56,989 bases of DNA from the NCBI GenBank assembly GCA_002427605.1, contig DIRT01000028.1, positions 1 through 56,989 on the forward strand, written 5' to 3'. Made by a program: the position numbers and the translations under genes. The notes below the pieces were generated by a model. That model was not told the origin of the DNA and ran no database searches. It saw only the letters and a list, made by a program, of their open reading frames with translations. Below are positions 40,595 through 48,692 of the stretch, piece by piece. Each line of letters begins with the position of its first letter. The first letter of the stretch is position 1. This stretch comes from Bacteroidales bacterium UBA5429 (GTDB lineage: Bacteria; Bacteroidota; Bacteroidia; Bacteroidales; WCHB1-69).

Positions 40595-41044
40595 TTATTC
40601 AGCTATAACCTCTAAATTCACGGTTACTTTGAAATCTTTGTGAACGTTAACCTGAGCAGTGTAGTTACCTAACTCTTTAATGTGCTCACTGGATAAGATA
40701 ATTTTCTTACGGTCGATTTCAATATCATGTTGTTCTTTCAATGCCTGAGCAACTGCAATATTGGTAACAGATCCGAAAATAGTTCCTTTTTCAGATGCTT
40801 TTACACCAATTTGAAGTGTCAAACCTTCGATCTTACCGGCTAAAAATTCAGCCTCTTTTCTGATTTTCTCTAATTTGAAAGCGCGTTGTTTCAAAGTTTC
40901 AGCTAAAATCTTTTTGTTGGTTTCTGTTGCAGGAATCGCATATCCTTGAGGAATTAAATAGTTTCTTGCATAACCATCTTTCACTCTTACGATATCATCA
41001 GCATAACCCAACTTATATACGTCTTGTTTTAAAATTATATCCAT
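40595..41044 (-). CDS. rplI: 50S ribosomal protein L9
   Basis: A 149-residue ribosomal protein with the L9 N-terminal signature MDIILKQDVYKLGYADDIV and VKDGYARNYLIPQGYA, a long connecting helix and a C-terminal rRNA-binding domain. It is the last gene of rpsF-rpsR-rplI, 12 bases after rpsR. Confidence 0.97.
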   Translation of the reverse strand: MDIILKQDVYKLGYADDIVRVKDGYARNYLIPQGYAIPATETNKKILAETLKQRAFKLEKIRKEAEFLAGKIEGLTLQIGVKASEKGTIFGSVTNIAVAQALKEQHDIEIDRKKIILSSEHIKELGNYTAQVNVHKDFKVTVNLEVIAE

Positions 41045-41056
41045 TGTAATTCCTCC

Positions 41057-41332
41057 TTATTGATTGCTTTTTAAATTGTCAGTAACAAAAGGTAGAAGCG
41101 CAAGGTGTCTTGCACGTTTTACTGCCTGTGCTACTTTCTTTTGATATTTTAAAGAAGTACCGGTTAAACGACGAGGAAGAATTCTTCCTTGCTCATTTAC
41201 AAATCTTTTCAAAAATTCACCATCTTTGTAGTCGATATATTTGATACCACTTTTTTTGAAACGACAATATTTCTTTTGTCTGATTTCTACCGCAATAGGG
41301 GTTAAATATTTAATATCTGATTGTTGTGCCAT
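41057..41332 (-). CDS. rpsR: 30S ribosomal protein S18
   Basis: A 91-residue S18. CRFKKSGIKYIDYKD and ILPRRLTGTSLKYQKK are typical; it pairs with S6 on the 30S platform. Middle gene of the operon, 12 bases after rpsF. Confidence 0.97.
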   Translation of the reverse strand: MAQQSDIKYLTPIAVEIRQKKYCRFKKSGIKYIDYKDGEFLKRFVNEQGRILPRRLTGTSLKYQKKVAQAVKRARHLALLPFVTDNLKSNQ

Positions 41333-41344
41333 AATTTCCGATTT

Positions 41345-41698
41345 TTAATTATTTTCTTCTTCTTTTGCTTTTCTTAAATTACGTCTTTTTTCACTGTATG
41401 CAATAGCGTGTTTGTCTAATGAAACGGTGAGATAACGAATCACTTTCTCATCACGACGGTACTGAAGTTCTAATTCAGCAACCAATGATGGGTCAGCTTT
41501 AAATTCAAAAAGGTGATAAAAACCGGTTGATTTCTTTTGGATTTGGTACTCTAATTTACGCAAACCCCAGTTTTCTTGATGAATAATCTCGGCACCTTTC
41601 TCAACGAGAAAATTCTCAAACTTTTGCACCGTTTCCTTCATCTGTTCATCAGACAAAACGGGAGTCATAATGAAAACGGTTTCGTACTGTTTTAACAT
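41345..41698 (-). CDS. rpsF: 30S ribosomal protein S6
   Basis: A 117-residue S6 with YETVFIMTPVLSDEQM at the start and the conserved NWGLRKLEYQIQKKSTG. First gene of the operon. The leader of about 50 bases shows no obvious S6:S18-binding RNA motif. Confidence 0.96.
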   Translation of the reverse strand: MLKQYETVFIMTPVLSDEQMKETVQKFENFLVEKGAEIIHQENWGLRKLEYQIQKKSTGFYHLFEFKADPSLVAELELQYRRDEKVIRYLTVSLDKHAIAYSEKRRNLRKAKEEENN

Positions 41699-41754
41699 AA
41701 TTGCCTTGTTTTTAGTTTTTTAATTGTTTTTAAAATGAATTATTTAAGGGGGTG

Positions 41755-41762
41755 CAAAAGTA
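41755..41762 (-). promoter_or_regulatory. -7 box (TACTTTTG) of the rpsF operon
   Basis: Exact TAnnTTTG match 57 bases before rpsF. Confidence 0.75.
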
Positions 41763-41818
41763 CAACTTTTTTTTAAATAAAAAGCTTGCAATCTAAAAAT
41801 TTTTCCTTTTTACTCATT

Positions 41819-43462
41819 TTACTCCTTTTTGACTCTCCTCAATTCCAGCATATTGCTCGCCGGAATCTCCATTTCACTGATGTTCTGCTGTACAAATCGG
41901 ATCACCTGATCGTAAAAGAGGATCACGACAGGAGCATCTGCCATTAGGAGTGAATCCAATTGGGTATAAGCTTTGTTTCGCTCAACGGGATCGATAATCT
42001 GCTGCGATTTTTCAAATAGTGCGTCAAACTGTGGATTCACGTAGTGAGTATAGTTGGAGCCGACAGGTTGGAGGTTTTTGGAATAAAAGAGCGCCAGGTA
42101 ATTTTCTGCATCGGGATAATCCGCAATCCAGGACCCTCTGAAGAAGGGGAGTTGGTATTTGCGCATCATCTCGCGCTGTTGGGCTGCCTGCTGGACATCA
42201 ATCTTAATTTGAATGCCCAATTTTCCCAGTTCGTGCTGAATATATTGGATCAGATCCAAATATTCAGATGAAACGGAGAGGGGAATGGGGGGTAATCCTT
42301 TACCACCGGGGAATCCCGCTTTGGCAAGCAGAACTGCACTCTTTCGGGGATCATATTGATAGCCTTTGACTCTGGCGGTATCAAAAGAGGGTAATCCGGC
42401 AGGAACAAATCCGTGGGTGTGAGGATTGCCAATTCCATTACGTAAATAGCGAATCATCTTTTCGCGGTCAATTCCGTAATTGATCGCCTCACGTACCTCT
42501 TTAATCAGCAGCGGATTGAGCTCTCCGCTTTTATTTTCTTTGTGTAGAAATCCCAGATACTCCGTATTGAGATAAGGTGCTTTCTGCACTCTGATCTGTT
42601 GGTGGAACTCCTCTTTCAGATTGCCATCCCGGGTGAGCAGAGCATCTTTGTAACAAGCATCCAATCCTGAAATCAGATCCAGGTTACCTTTCATAAACTC
42701 CATGAACATCGCTTGTTTGTCGGAGATAAATGTGATGGCAACTCCATCTAAATAGGGGAGAGCATTGCCTTGTTCATCTTTTTCAAAGTAGTGTTCATTT
42801 TTCCGCAACACCAGTTTGATTCCCTCTTCCCACAGCTGAAACCGGAAAGGACCGGTTCCCACAGGATGTTTCCGAAACTCTTTACCATACTTTTCTACTA
42901 CCTCTTTCGGAACGACAGAGCAATATTTCATCGATAAAATATTGATAAAAGGGGGAAATGGAGCACTTAACCGAATTTGAAAGGTCGTATCATCCACTGC
43001 GATAAATTGGGGTTTTCCATTTTCATCCAGTGCCACTTGCCGGAAGATCCACGCACCGGGAGAGGCTACTTCCGGATCCAAAATACGACTTAAGCTGTAC
43101 ACAAAATCCTCCGCGACTACAAGTCTGGGTTCCGGGAACTGAAACTCTCCTCCATCGTGGAAATAGACATCATCCCTTAGATAAAAAGTATACAATGTTC
43201 CATCTTCCGAGATTTCCCACCGTTTGGCGATCATCGGAACTACTTGCAGTTGCTCATCCAGATCCACCAATCCGTTGTACAGCAGATTGCAGGGCCAGAG
43301 CGTGGCTTGTCCGGAAGAAAACGCCGGATCCAGCGAGGTAATCCCCACCGACTCATTGTATTTAAAGATCTTCTTATCTGATTGATTTTGTCCCGATTTA
43401 CAGCCTAAACCGCAAACCGCAAAAAGTAAAAGCACCGCAAAGAAGAAAGTGTGTTGTTTCAT
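41819..43462 (-). CDS. Peptide-type ABC transporter substrate-binding lipoprotein (SBP family 5)
   Basis: A 547-residue periplasmic binding protein. The signal peptide ends in a lipobox (VCGLGC with Cys near residue 21). Family 5 features follow: LDPAFSSGQA, GTGPFRFQLWEEGIKLVLRKNEHY, AINYGIDREKMI and DYPDAENYLALFYS. It would bind peptides for import; the matching ATPase may be the DppDF-type fusion at 18.9-20.7 kb, but no permease is seen. The ATG at 43462 is preferred to an upstream one because the signal peptide begins there; the -7 box lies 16 bases before it. Confidence 0.88.
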   Translation of the reverse strand: MKQHTFFFAVLLLFAVCGLGCKSGQNQSDKKIFKYNESVGITSLDPAFSSGQATLWPCNLLYNGLVDLDEQLQVVPMIAKRWEISEDGTLYTFYLRDDVYFHDGGEFQFPEPRLVVAEDFVYSLSRILDPEVASPGAWIFRQVALDENGKPQFIAVDDTTFQIRLSAPFPPFINILSMKYCSVVPKEVVEKYGKEFRKHPVGTGPFRFQLWEEGIKLVLRKNEHYFEKDEQGNALPYLDGVAITFISDKQAMFMEFMKGNLDLISGLDACYKDALLTRDGNLKEEFHQQIRVQKAPYLNTEYLGFLHKENKSGELNPLLIKEVREAINYGIDREKMIRYLRNGIGNPHTHGFVPAGLPSFDTARVKGYQYDPRKSAVLLAKAGFPGGKGLPPIPLSVSSEYLDLIQYIQHELGKLGIQIKIDVQQAAQQREMMRKYQLPFFRGSWIADYPDAENYLALFYSKNLQPVGSNYTHYVNPQFDALFEKSQQIIDPVERNKAYTQLDSLLMADAPVVILFYDQVIRFVQQNISEMEIPASNMLELRRVKKE

Positions 43463-43477
43463 TGTTGGAACAAACTG

Positions 43478-43485
43478 CAAAGTTA
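43478..43485 (-). promoter_or_regulatory. -7 box (TAACTTTG) of the binding-protein gene
   Basis: Exact TAnnTTTG match close to the ATG, giving a very short leader. Confidence 0.65.
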
Positions 43486-43668
43486 TAGAAAAATCCTGTT
43501 CCCTTCGGTTTTTGATTTTGGAATAAAAAAATTGTTATCCTCAGGTAACGTTTGTATCAAAAATGTTGTCTATATTTATGATTATATCAAATATCATTGA
43601 AATTTTGATGATATACAAAGTTGTTAGGATGCAATAAAATATATTACCCAAATTAAATACCTGTTATT

Positions 43669-44517
43669 ATGAAAAAAACGATTACACTTATTCTTGCAGT
43701 TATTTTGTCAATAACTGTATATGGGCAAAATGTTTACACCATTATTTATGATTCATGGACAAGTGGGAGTTGGGCAAATTCAAGTAAGCATATTTTTACG
43801 TATGATGTTAACGACTACTTGATAAAAACACAAATCCAACGTTGGGACGCCCAAACCAATTCTTATAAAATTTATTCGCAGGTCAACTACACAAACAATA
43901 GCAACGGAACAATTCAACAATCCATTTTTCAAATTTGGGATAATGGAACAAGTTCCTGGAATAACCTCGAACGGAAAACATATACATACAATGTTTTTGA
44001 TAAACCTTTAACTATCATTACTGACAAATGGAAATTGGGAAAATTATAATAAGCAGACTAATACCTAGATGCTAATGGCTACTTAACGAACAGTTTGCAC
44101 CAGAGTTGGGTGAATTCAACAAACTCTTACCAAAATTTTACACAGATCAACTATACAAATAATGCTGACGGAACGCTACATCAACGGATTAGTCAAATTT
44201 GGATCAATTCTACCAATTCCTGGAATAATCTTGATAGAGGAACTTACATTTACACCAATACTGTCGATGTTTGTGAAACAGATGAAGTACAATTTACAGT
44301 ATTTCCAAATCCAGGTACAGACAATATCAATATCTCTCTTGAAAGAGAGTCTGAAACAACAATTTCAGTAGTGGATATGCAAGGGAAGTTGATTATGGCA
44401 GAGCGTTTTGTAGGTAGTCAAGTTTCAATTGATGTAAAGGGAATTCCATCAGGTATTTATCTTTTAATCGTTCAATCTGACGGAAAGACAGGTACAACAA
44501 AATTTGTTAAAGATTAG
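43669..44517 (+). pseudogene. T9SS type A cargo protein, disrupted
   Basis: The 5' part encodes a signal peptide (MKKTITLILAVILSITVYG) and a repeat rich in Trp, Asn and Tyr (SWANSSKHIFTYDVNDY, SQVNYTNNSNGT). After KWKLGKL come stops at 44047, 44050 and 44059; the same frame then resumes with YLDANGYLTNS and a second repeat (FTQINYTNNADGT), ending in a type A sorting domain (VFPNPGTDNIN ... SGIYLLIVQ ... KFVKD). Between 44030 and 44070 the next frame reads NWENYNKQTNT, so two compensating indels are likely. The intact gene would encode a surface or secreted protein of about 280 residues of unknown function. Confidence 0.82.
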
Positions 44518-44589
44518 ATTATTCAGAATTCGTAGTTTTATTTCGCCTTCCGACTTTCGCCTTTCGACTTTTTCTCATTGGGTGATATA

Positions 44590-44670
44590 TTTTCGAGTGG
44601 GGTAAAAGGATTTCTGTAGCGTGTTGAACCCTCTGCCCCCCTTTTATTTTTATTTCAAAAAGAAGAAAGA
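44590..44670 (+). repeat. Composite intergenic repeat, copy VI (partial)
   Basis: GAGTGGGGTAAAAGG, then CTGCCCCCC at 44633-44641, the T-rich block and CAAAAAGAAGAAA, leading toward the fic promoter. The palindromic part is missing. CTTCCGA/CTTTCGC-type heptamers lie just before it (44548-44575). Confidence 0.75.
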
Positions 44671-44726
44671 AATTAGAAATTTTAATAAACAGAATTTTAA
44701 TCTGCAATTCGTAATTATTTTTGTTG

Positions 44727-44734
44727 TATCTTTG
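44727..44734 (+). promoter_or_regulatory. -7 box (TATCTTTG) of fic
   Basis: Exact TAnnTTTG match 65 bases before the fic start. Confidence 0.65.
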
Positions 44735-44799
44735 TTTGATGAAATCAGATGTTGTGTTTTGTGCATGGGATCAATGTTATTGTAAGAATTTGACATCCA

Positions 44800-45561
44800 A
44801 TGAGAATAACTGACAGAAAATATTTTGAGACCTATAATCAGATCGTTGGAGATGAAATTCCAAGATTAATCCGGGACTTTAACTTTACTGAAAATAAAAG
44901 GAGTTTTGATTATTTGACCAAATCGTCAGCGGTTTATTCTTCTAATATAGAGGGAAATAGTATTGATTTGAACTCTTATATGAACTACGAGTTGAATAAA
45001 GAGAAGTTCAAGGGTGGCAAGGAGATAGAAGAAATCGAGAATTTAATTAAAGCGTACGAGTTTGCTCAACAAAATAAATTGAATGAAACTAATTTTAAGA
45101 ATTGTCATAAAATGTTTTCTGAAACTTTGCTGATTAGGAGCAAAAGAGGGAAATATAGGATTGAACAAGTGGGGGTTTTCGGTAAATCGGGATTAGCTTA
45201 TATGGCAGTTGAACCTGAATTTGTTGAACAGGAAATGAAAATTTATTTTCAGGATATTGAAGAGTTGATCTCTTCAGATCTAAACGAAAAAGAGGTTTTT
45301 TATTTTGCTTCACTGATTCATTTAAAATTGGCACATATTCACCCATTTCGAGATGGAAACGGAAGAGCTGCACGACTGATTGAAAAGTGGTTTATCACAG
45401 AGAAGTTGGGGCATCATTTTTGGCAAATACCATCGGAAGAATACTATAAGACAAATCAAGCAAGGTACTATGAGACCATCAACTTGGGAGTTAATTATTA
45501 CGAATTGAATTATGACAAATGCTTAGGGTTTTTGGAAATGCTTCCCTATTGTTTACAATAA
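44800..45561 (+). CDS. Fic-domain AMP/NMP transferase, class II (self-inhibited)
   Basis: A 253-residue Fic protein. The active-site motif HPFRDGNGR (residues 181-189) is intact, with catalytic His181. The N-terminal inhibitory helix motif (S/T)xxxE(G/N) is present as SSNIEG (47-52), so this is a class II enzyme whose Glu51 should block ATP in the resting state. Fic enzymes transfer AMP or related groups to target proteins. No antitoxin gene is adjacent, fitting built-in inhibition. It precedes, on the opposite strand, the DUF4143 ATPase and its flanking repeats. Confidence 0.9.
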   Translation: MRITDRKYFETYNQIVGDEIPRLIRDFNFTENKRSFDYLTKSSAVYSSNIEGNSIDLNSYMNYELNKEKFKGGKEIEEIENLIKAYEFAQQNKLNETNFKNCHKMFSETLLIRSKRGKYRIEQVGVFGKSGLAYMAVEPEFVEQEMKIYFQDIEELISSDLNEKEVFYFASLIHLKLAHIHPFRDGNGRAARLIEKWFITEKLGHHFWQIPSEEYYKTNQARYYETINLGVNYYELNYDKCLGFLEMLPYCLQ

Positions 45562-45576
45562 AGAAACCCAATATAT

Positions 45577-45650
45577 TTCATATCTATCTGACAATTATTG
45601 AATTACATCTCGCTTTATCAAAACTTCCGATTTTTGAAAGTTTTGACAAA
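45577..45650 (-). repeat. 74-bp direct repeat, copy A
   Basis: 67 of 74 bases match copy B at 46888-46961, by eye. On the minus strand it contains a weakened inverted repeat and an ATG at 45581 followed by only 11 codons running into the fic 3' end. It looks like the leader of a lost second ATPase gene. Confidence 0.88.
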
Positions 45651-45677
45651 GGAGAAGTTTAAAGATCTTTTACTTTA

Positions 45678-46892
45678 CTATTTTTTCAACAACCAATCTA
45701 TAATATTGATATGTTCAATCCCATCTATTTCAGTCGTTATCAAATCGGTTGAGATAAGATATTTAGGATAATTGTCGTCTATTGCTTTTAGTGGACGGAT
45801 TTCCCGCTCTGCCGTACGTGGATCTGATATTGACCAAGTAACTTGATAATACTCAAATTTATTCAACATGTTTCTTACTATAAAGTCGACCTCGTATTCA
45901 CCTATTTTTCCTATCCAAATCTGGTAGCCTCTTCTGTTTAATTCGAGATATACAATGTTTTCCAAAATATGTCCAACATCCTGATAATGGAACTTGCCCA
46001 GTTTTAAATTACGAAAACCAATATCTACCAAGTAGTATTTTTCTTTTGTCGCAAGTTGCTGTTTTCCCTTTATATCAAAGCGATTTACCTGATAAAAAAC
46101 ATAAGAGTTTACCAAATATTCAATATACTTTTCAACGGTATTGTGATGAATGTTTTGGTTATCTTGCTTCATTGCTTTTGATATGCTGTTGGGTGACACC
46201 GCACTACCGATATTTCCCATTAAAAACTTTGAAAGATTGTCAAAACTTCTCATATTCTGAATGTTATACCGTTGTCGGATATCTTTTTCTACAATAGTGT
46301 TGTAAACGTCCTGAATGTAGCGGTTTTGAATGTCTGCCCCCTGATCGCGCAATAAAACACCTTGTGGTAGCGAAGTTTCATAAAGATAATAATTAAAGAG
46401 ATCCTGTTTGTCAAGTGTACTATCTTGCTGGCTTTCAACAAATTCAGAAAAAGAAAATGGTAAAATATGAATGGTTATGTAACGACCCGAAAGCAAAGTG
46501 GCAATTTCACCCGATAAAAAATAGGCATTCGATCCCGTAACATACAAATCGATATTAGTTTCAACATAAAGTGCATCAATAAGTCGCTCAAATTCAGGAA
46601 TTTGTTGAGGTTCATCAAGAAAAATATAGTTCATATTATCTTTGTCGGTTTTTGAAAGAATATCTTTGTACATATCGCGCCAAGTATATTCTTCCGGGAA
46701 AATCGGTCTTTCAAAGTTGTACTGCTGCACTCTATTTGAAGGCACTCCCGAAGCAACGATCTGTTTGGCAAACATAGCCAACAAAGTAGACTTACCTGAA
46801 CGTCTTAAACCGGTAACGACTTTAATGATATGCTTGTTTTTCAGCTTTTCTAATTGCTGAATGTAGTTTTTACGACTGATAAGATCTTTCAT
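45678..46892 (-). CDS. AAA ATPase with DUF4143 C-terminal domain
   Basis: A 404-residue P-loop ATPase. Walker A is GLRRSGKST near residue 30 and Walker B YIFLDEPQQI; the C-terminal half is DUF4143, with YYLVDIGFRN and EYEVDFIVRN resembling a restriction-nuclease-like core. Such ATPases are numerous and variable in Bacteroidota, and their function is unknown. The gene is bracketed by 74-bp direct repeats; copy B is its promoter and leader. A 14-bp perfect inverted repeat overlaps the -7 box, suggesting self-regulation. Confidence 0.85.
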   Translation of the reverse strand: MKDLISRKNYIQQLEKLKNKHIIKVVTGLRRSGKSTLLAMFAKQIVASGVPSNRVQQYNFERPIFPEEYTWRDMYKDILSKTDKDNMNYIFLDEPQQIPEFERLIDALYVETNIDLYVTGSNAYFLSGEIATLLSGRYITIHILPFSFSEFVESQQDSTLDKQDLFNYYLYETSLPQGVLLRDQGADIQNRYIQDVYNTIVEKDIRQRYNIQNMRSFDNLSKFLMGNIGSAVSPNSISKAMKQDNQNIHHNTVEKYIEYLVNSYVFYQVNRFDIKGKQQLATKEKYYLVDIGFRNLKLGKFHYQDVGHILENIVYLELNRRGYQIWIGKIGEYEVDFIVRNMLNKFEYYQVTWSISDPRTAEREIRPLKAIDDNYPKYLISTDLITTEIDGIEHINIIDWLLKK

Positions 46893-46961
46893 ATCTATCT
46901 GATAATTATTGAATTACATTTCACTTTGTCAAAACTTTTAATTTTTGAAAGTTTTGACAAA
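46888..46961 (-). repeat. 74-bp direct repeat, copy B (leader of the DUF4143 ATPase)
   Basis: Covers the start codon (46892), the leader and an inverted repeat with 14-bp perfect arms TTTGTCAAAACTTT (46925-46938) and AAAGTTTTGACAAA (46948-46961). Confidence 0.9.
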
Positions 46962-46965
46962 GATA
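46958..46965 (-). promoter_or_regulatory. -7 box (TATCTTTG) of the DUF4143 ATPase
   Basis: Exact TAnnTTTG match that overlaps one arm of the inverted repeat, as an operator would. Confidence 0.7.
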
Positions 46966-47073
46966 CTCTCTTTTTGGTTAATTCACAACTCAAAAGGCAA
47001 TAATTTTTTATGTATTGTCTAAATATTGCGAAAATTCTCACCGAAAATTAAATTCTGCTAATAATTACAAAAA

Positions 47074-48264
47074 TTGTGTATTTTTGTTCGTTGGTATTTA
47101 TCAGGGGATGATTGTTGTTTGTATAGTGTTCCATCCGATAATAGGTCTACGTGTATAAATCTCTTTTTTGAGGTAAAAAAAGAAAAAGATGATTTAAAAT
47201 TGGTTGGGGATATTGATTTTGAGCAAACTTGCGCCAACTACTTTGGTATGGATGTAGATAAAGAGAATTATCCTCACTATTACCAAACATACTCAATAAA
47301 CTATGGTTTACTTGTTGATTCGAATGGAAAAGCTATCATTGGGAAGTTAGGTTATATTAGACTTTCAGACACTAATAAAATAGTCAGCTTTATTGATTCT
47401 ATTCGGTTCATACCTCCCAGCCTTCCCAAAGGGGTTGATTATTATTTGATTGAAAAAAATGTAGATTTGATTTCCAAAGATCTGGAACTAGCTCGAATTG
47501 ATAGAATAAGATACGAAGAAGAAAAGATAAAAAGGATGGAGGATTCTATAAACATTTGGATCAGTGCAGATTCTTTGAATGGGAACTATATCCCCTTTGA
47601 TTTGTATGATTGTTTTCAACAGTTGGATAAACTCATTACCCCGAGAGATAGAGAATCAATTATAAACCTTGAATATAGTCCGGAATTTGATTTTCGATAT
47701 AGGGGATTATTAGTTTGGATTAAAGACAATTGGCTTACCAGTCCTGGAAAAGGATCCAATACGAGATTAAGTGTTTATTTTAGGGGGAAAGGATTGGAAA
47801 GTGTAGATGAAATGAGTTTGGCAATTACTGATTCCTACTATAAAAACCTGAGAAATGAAAAAGTAAAAGAAAATAAGATTATAAAAAAAATCATATCGGA
47901 CAGAACAAAAAGGGTTCAAACTGAAGAAAAATGGATCCCAAAAAGTGAAAATTATGACCCATGGCAAGCAGATACAATTAATGGGAAATATGTCCCCAAA
48001 GATTTAGAAGATTGTTTTTACCATCTTGACAAGTTTGTTTCTGTAAAAGATATTCAAGCATTGAAGAATGGTGAGATGAAAGGTGAAAATATATTTTCAA
48101 TCGGATTCTGTGAATGGATTAATAGAGATGTAAACTTTGATTATATCTCTCGATTAGGTATGCATCTTCTGTTAACCGAATACAGGTTTAACGAAATAGA
48201 TCGATGCATAATTCTTGAAAAATATAGAATATATTTGCAAAAAGGAATCAAAAACAACAGATAA
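47074..48264 (+). CDS. Hypothetical protein with two DUF6794-like repeats
   Basis: An open frame of 396 codons. Two related segments, about residues 168-260 (NGNYIPFDLYDCFQQLDKL) and 305-396 (NGKYVPKDLEDCFYHLDKF), match the pattern of DUF6794, each with a W-rich centre (VWIKDNW, CEWINRD). The N-terminal 130 residues do not resemble anything I know. The first ATG overlaps the -7 box and there is no signal peptide, so the real start is uncertain (Met54, in GMDVDKEN, is one candidate) or the gene is 5'-truncated. Function is unknown; low GC suggests accessory DNA. Confidence 0.55.
   Translation: MCIFVRWYLSGDDCCLYSVPSDNRSTCINLFFEVKKEKDDLKLVGDIDFEQTCANYFGMDVDKENYPHYYQTYSINYGLLVDSNGKAIIGKLGYIRLSDTNKIVSFIDSIRFIPPSLPKGVDYYLIEKNVDLISKDLELARIDRIRYEEEKIKRMEDSINIWISADSLNGNYIPFDLYDCFQQLDKLITPRDRESIINLEYSPEFDFRYRGLLVWIKDNWLTSPGKGSNTRLSVYFRGKGLESVDEMSLAITDSYYKNLRNEKVKENKIIKKIISDRTKRVQTEEKWIPKSENYDPWQADTINGKYVPKDLEDCFYHLDKFVSVKDIQALKNGEMKGENIFSIGFCEWINRDVNFDYISRLGMHLLLTEYRFNEIDRCIILEKYRIYLQKGIKNNR
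47079..47086 (+). promoter_or_regulatory. -7 box (TATTTTTG) at the start of the DUF6794 frame
   Basis: Exact TAnnTTTG match that lies inside the first codons of the open frame, so the true start must be further downstream if this box is used. Confidence 0.5.
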
Positions 48265-48403
48265 TATGAAATGAAGATGGGTTACTCTCATTGCGACAAG
48301 TGAATCACAATATTGAAGATTAGATAAGAAGAAAATTCAATAAGTGACAAAGAAAGCCTTCCGACAAAAAGCTCATCATCTCATGTTAGCTGTACTATAG
48401 AAA
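48265..48403. other. Intergenic stretch, nothing recognised
   Basis: AT-rich DNA between the DUF6794 gene and the tandem array. No open frame, hairpin or repeat stands out. Confidence 0.5.
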
Positions 48404-48491
48404 TTCCTGCAAATTTAAAATAATTTCCCTGTAAATTTAAAATATATTTCCTGCAAATTTAAAATAATTTCCCTGTAAATTTAAAAAAATG
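48404..48491 (+). repeat. Alternating tandem array (TTCCTGCAAATTTAAAAT / TTCCCTGTAAATTTAAAAT)
   Basis: Four units of 21-23 bases in an A-B-A-B order, directly before a TATCTTTG box. It looks like a multi-site operator or iteron-like array. Confidence 0.88.
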
Positions 48492-48494
48492 TAT

Positions 48495-48502
48495 TATCTT
48501 TG
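48495..48502 (+). promoter_or_regulatory. -7 box (TATCTTTG) without a clear gene
   Basis: Exact TAnnTTTG match after the tandem array. Only a 25-codon frame (48532-48609) follows before the fhs terminator, so the gene once driven by it may be lost. Confidence 0.6.
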
Positions 48503-48610
48503 CGGCAGAAATAGATTAAAACCAGTGTATTATGTTAGTTTATGGGGGCAGTGAACGTCAAGAACGCAGCGTAGCACGAGTGCTACCCTGGAGTGAAGTA
48601 GATATTTGAG

Positions 48611-48644
48611 ATAAAAATTGCGGAGCTCTCTCAAACCCCGCAAT
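48611..48644 (-). terminator. Terminator of fhs
   Basis: Seven-base arms ATTGCGG/CCGCAAT, then a T-run on the minus strand, about 50 bases past the fhs stop. Confidence 0.75.
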
Positions 48645-48662
48645 CTTGTAATTCGCAAACTC

Positions 48663-48690
48663 CTTCTGCCTTCTACCTTCTACCTTCTAC
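48663..48690 (-). repeat. Heptamer array (CTTCTAC/CTTCTGC), four units
   Basis: 7-bp tandem units directly after the fhs stop codon; same 3'-end position as the arrays at rplI and the arsG-like gene. Confidence 0.85.
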
Positions 48691-48692
48691 CC

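Noticed and set aside
44739..44813. 24-codon cysteine-containing frame overlapping the fic start
   Set aside because: Its ATG lies only five bases after the -7 box, at or before the expected transcription start, so it is unlikely to be translated.
48404..48491. The tandem array as a CRISPR
   Set aside because: Units are 21-23 bases, directly adjacent, with no variable spacers, and no cas genes are present.
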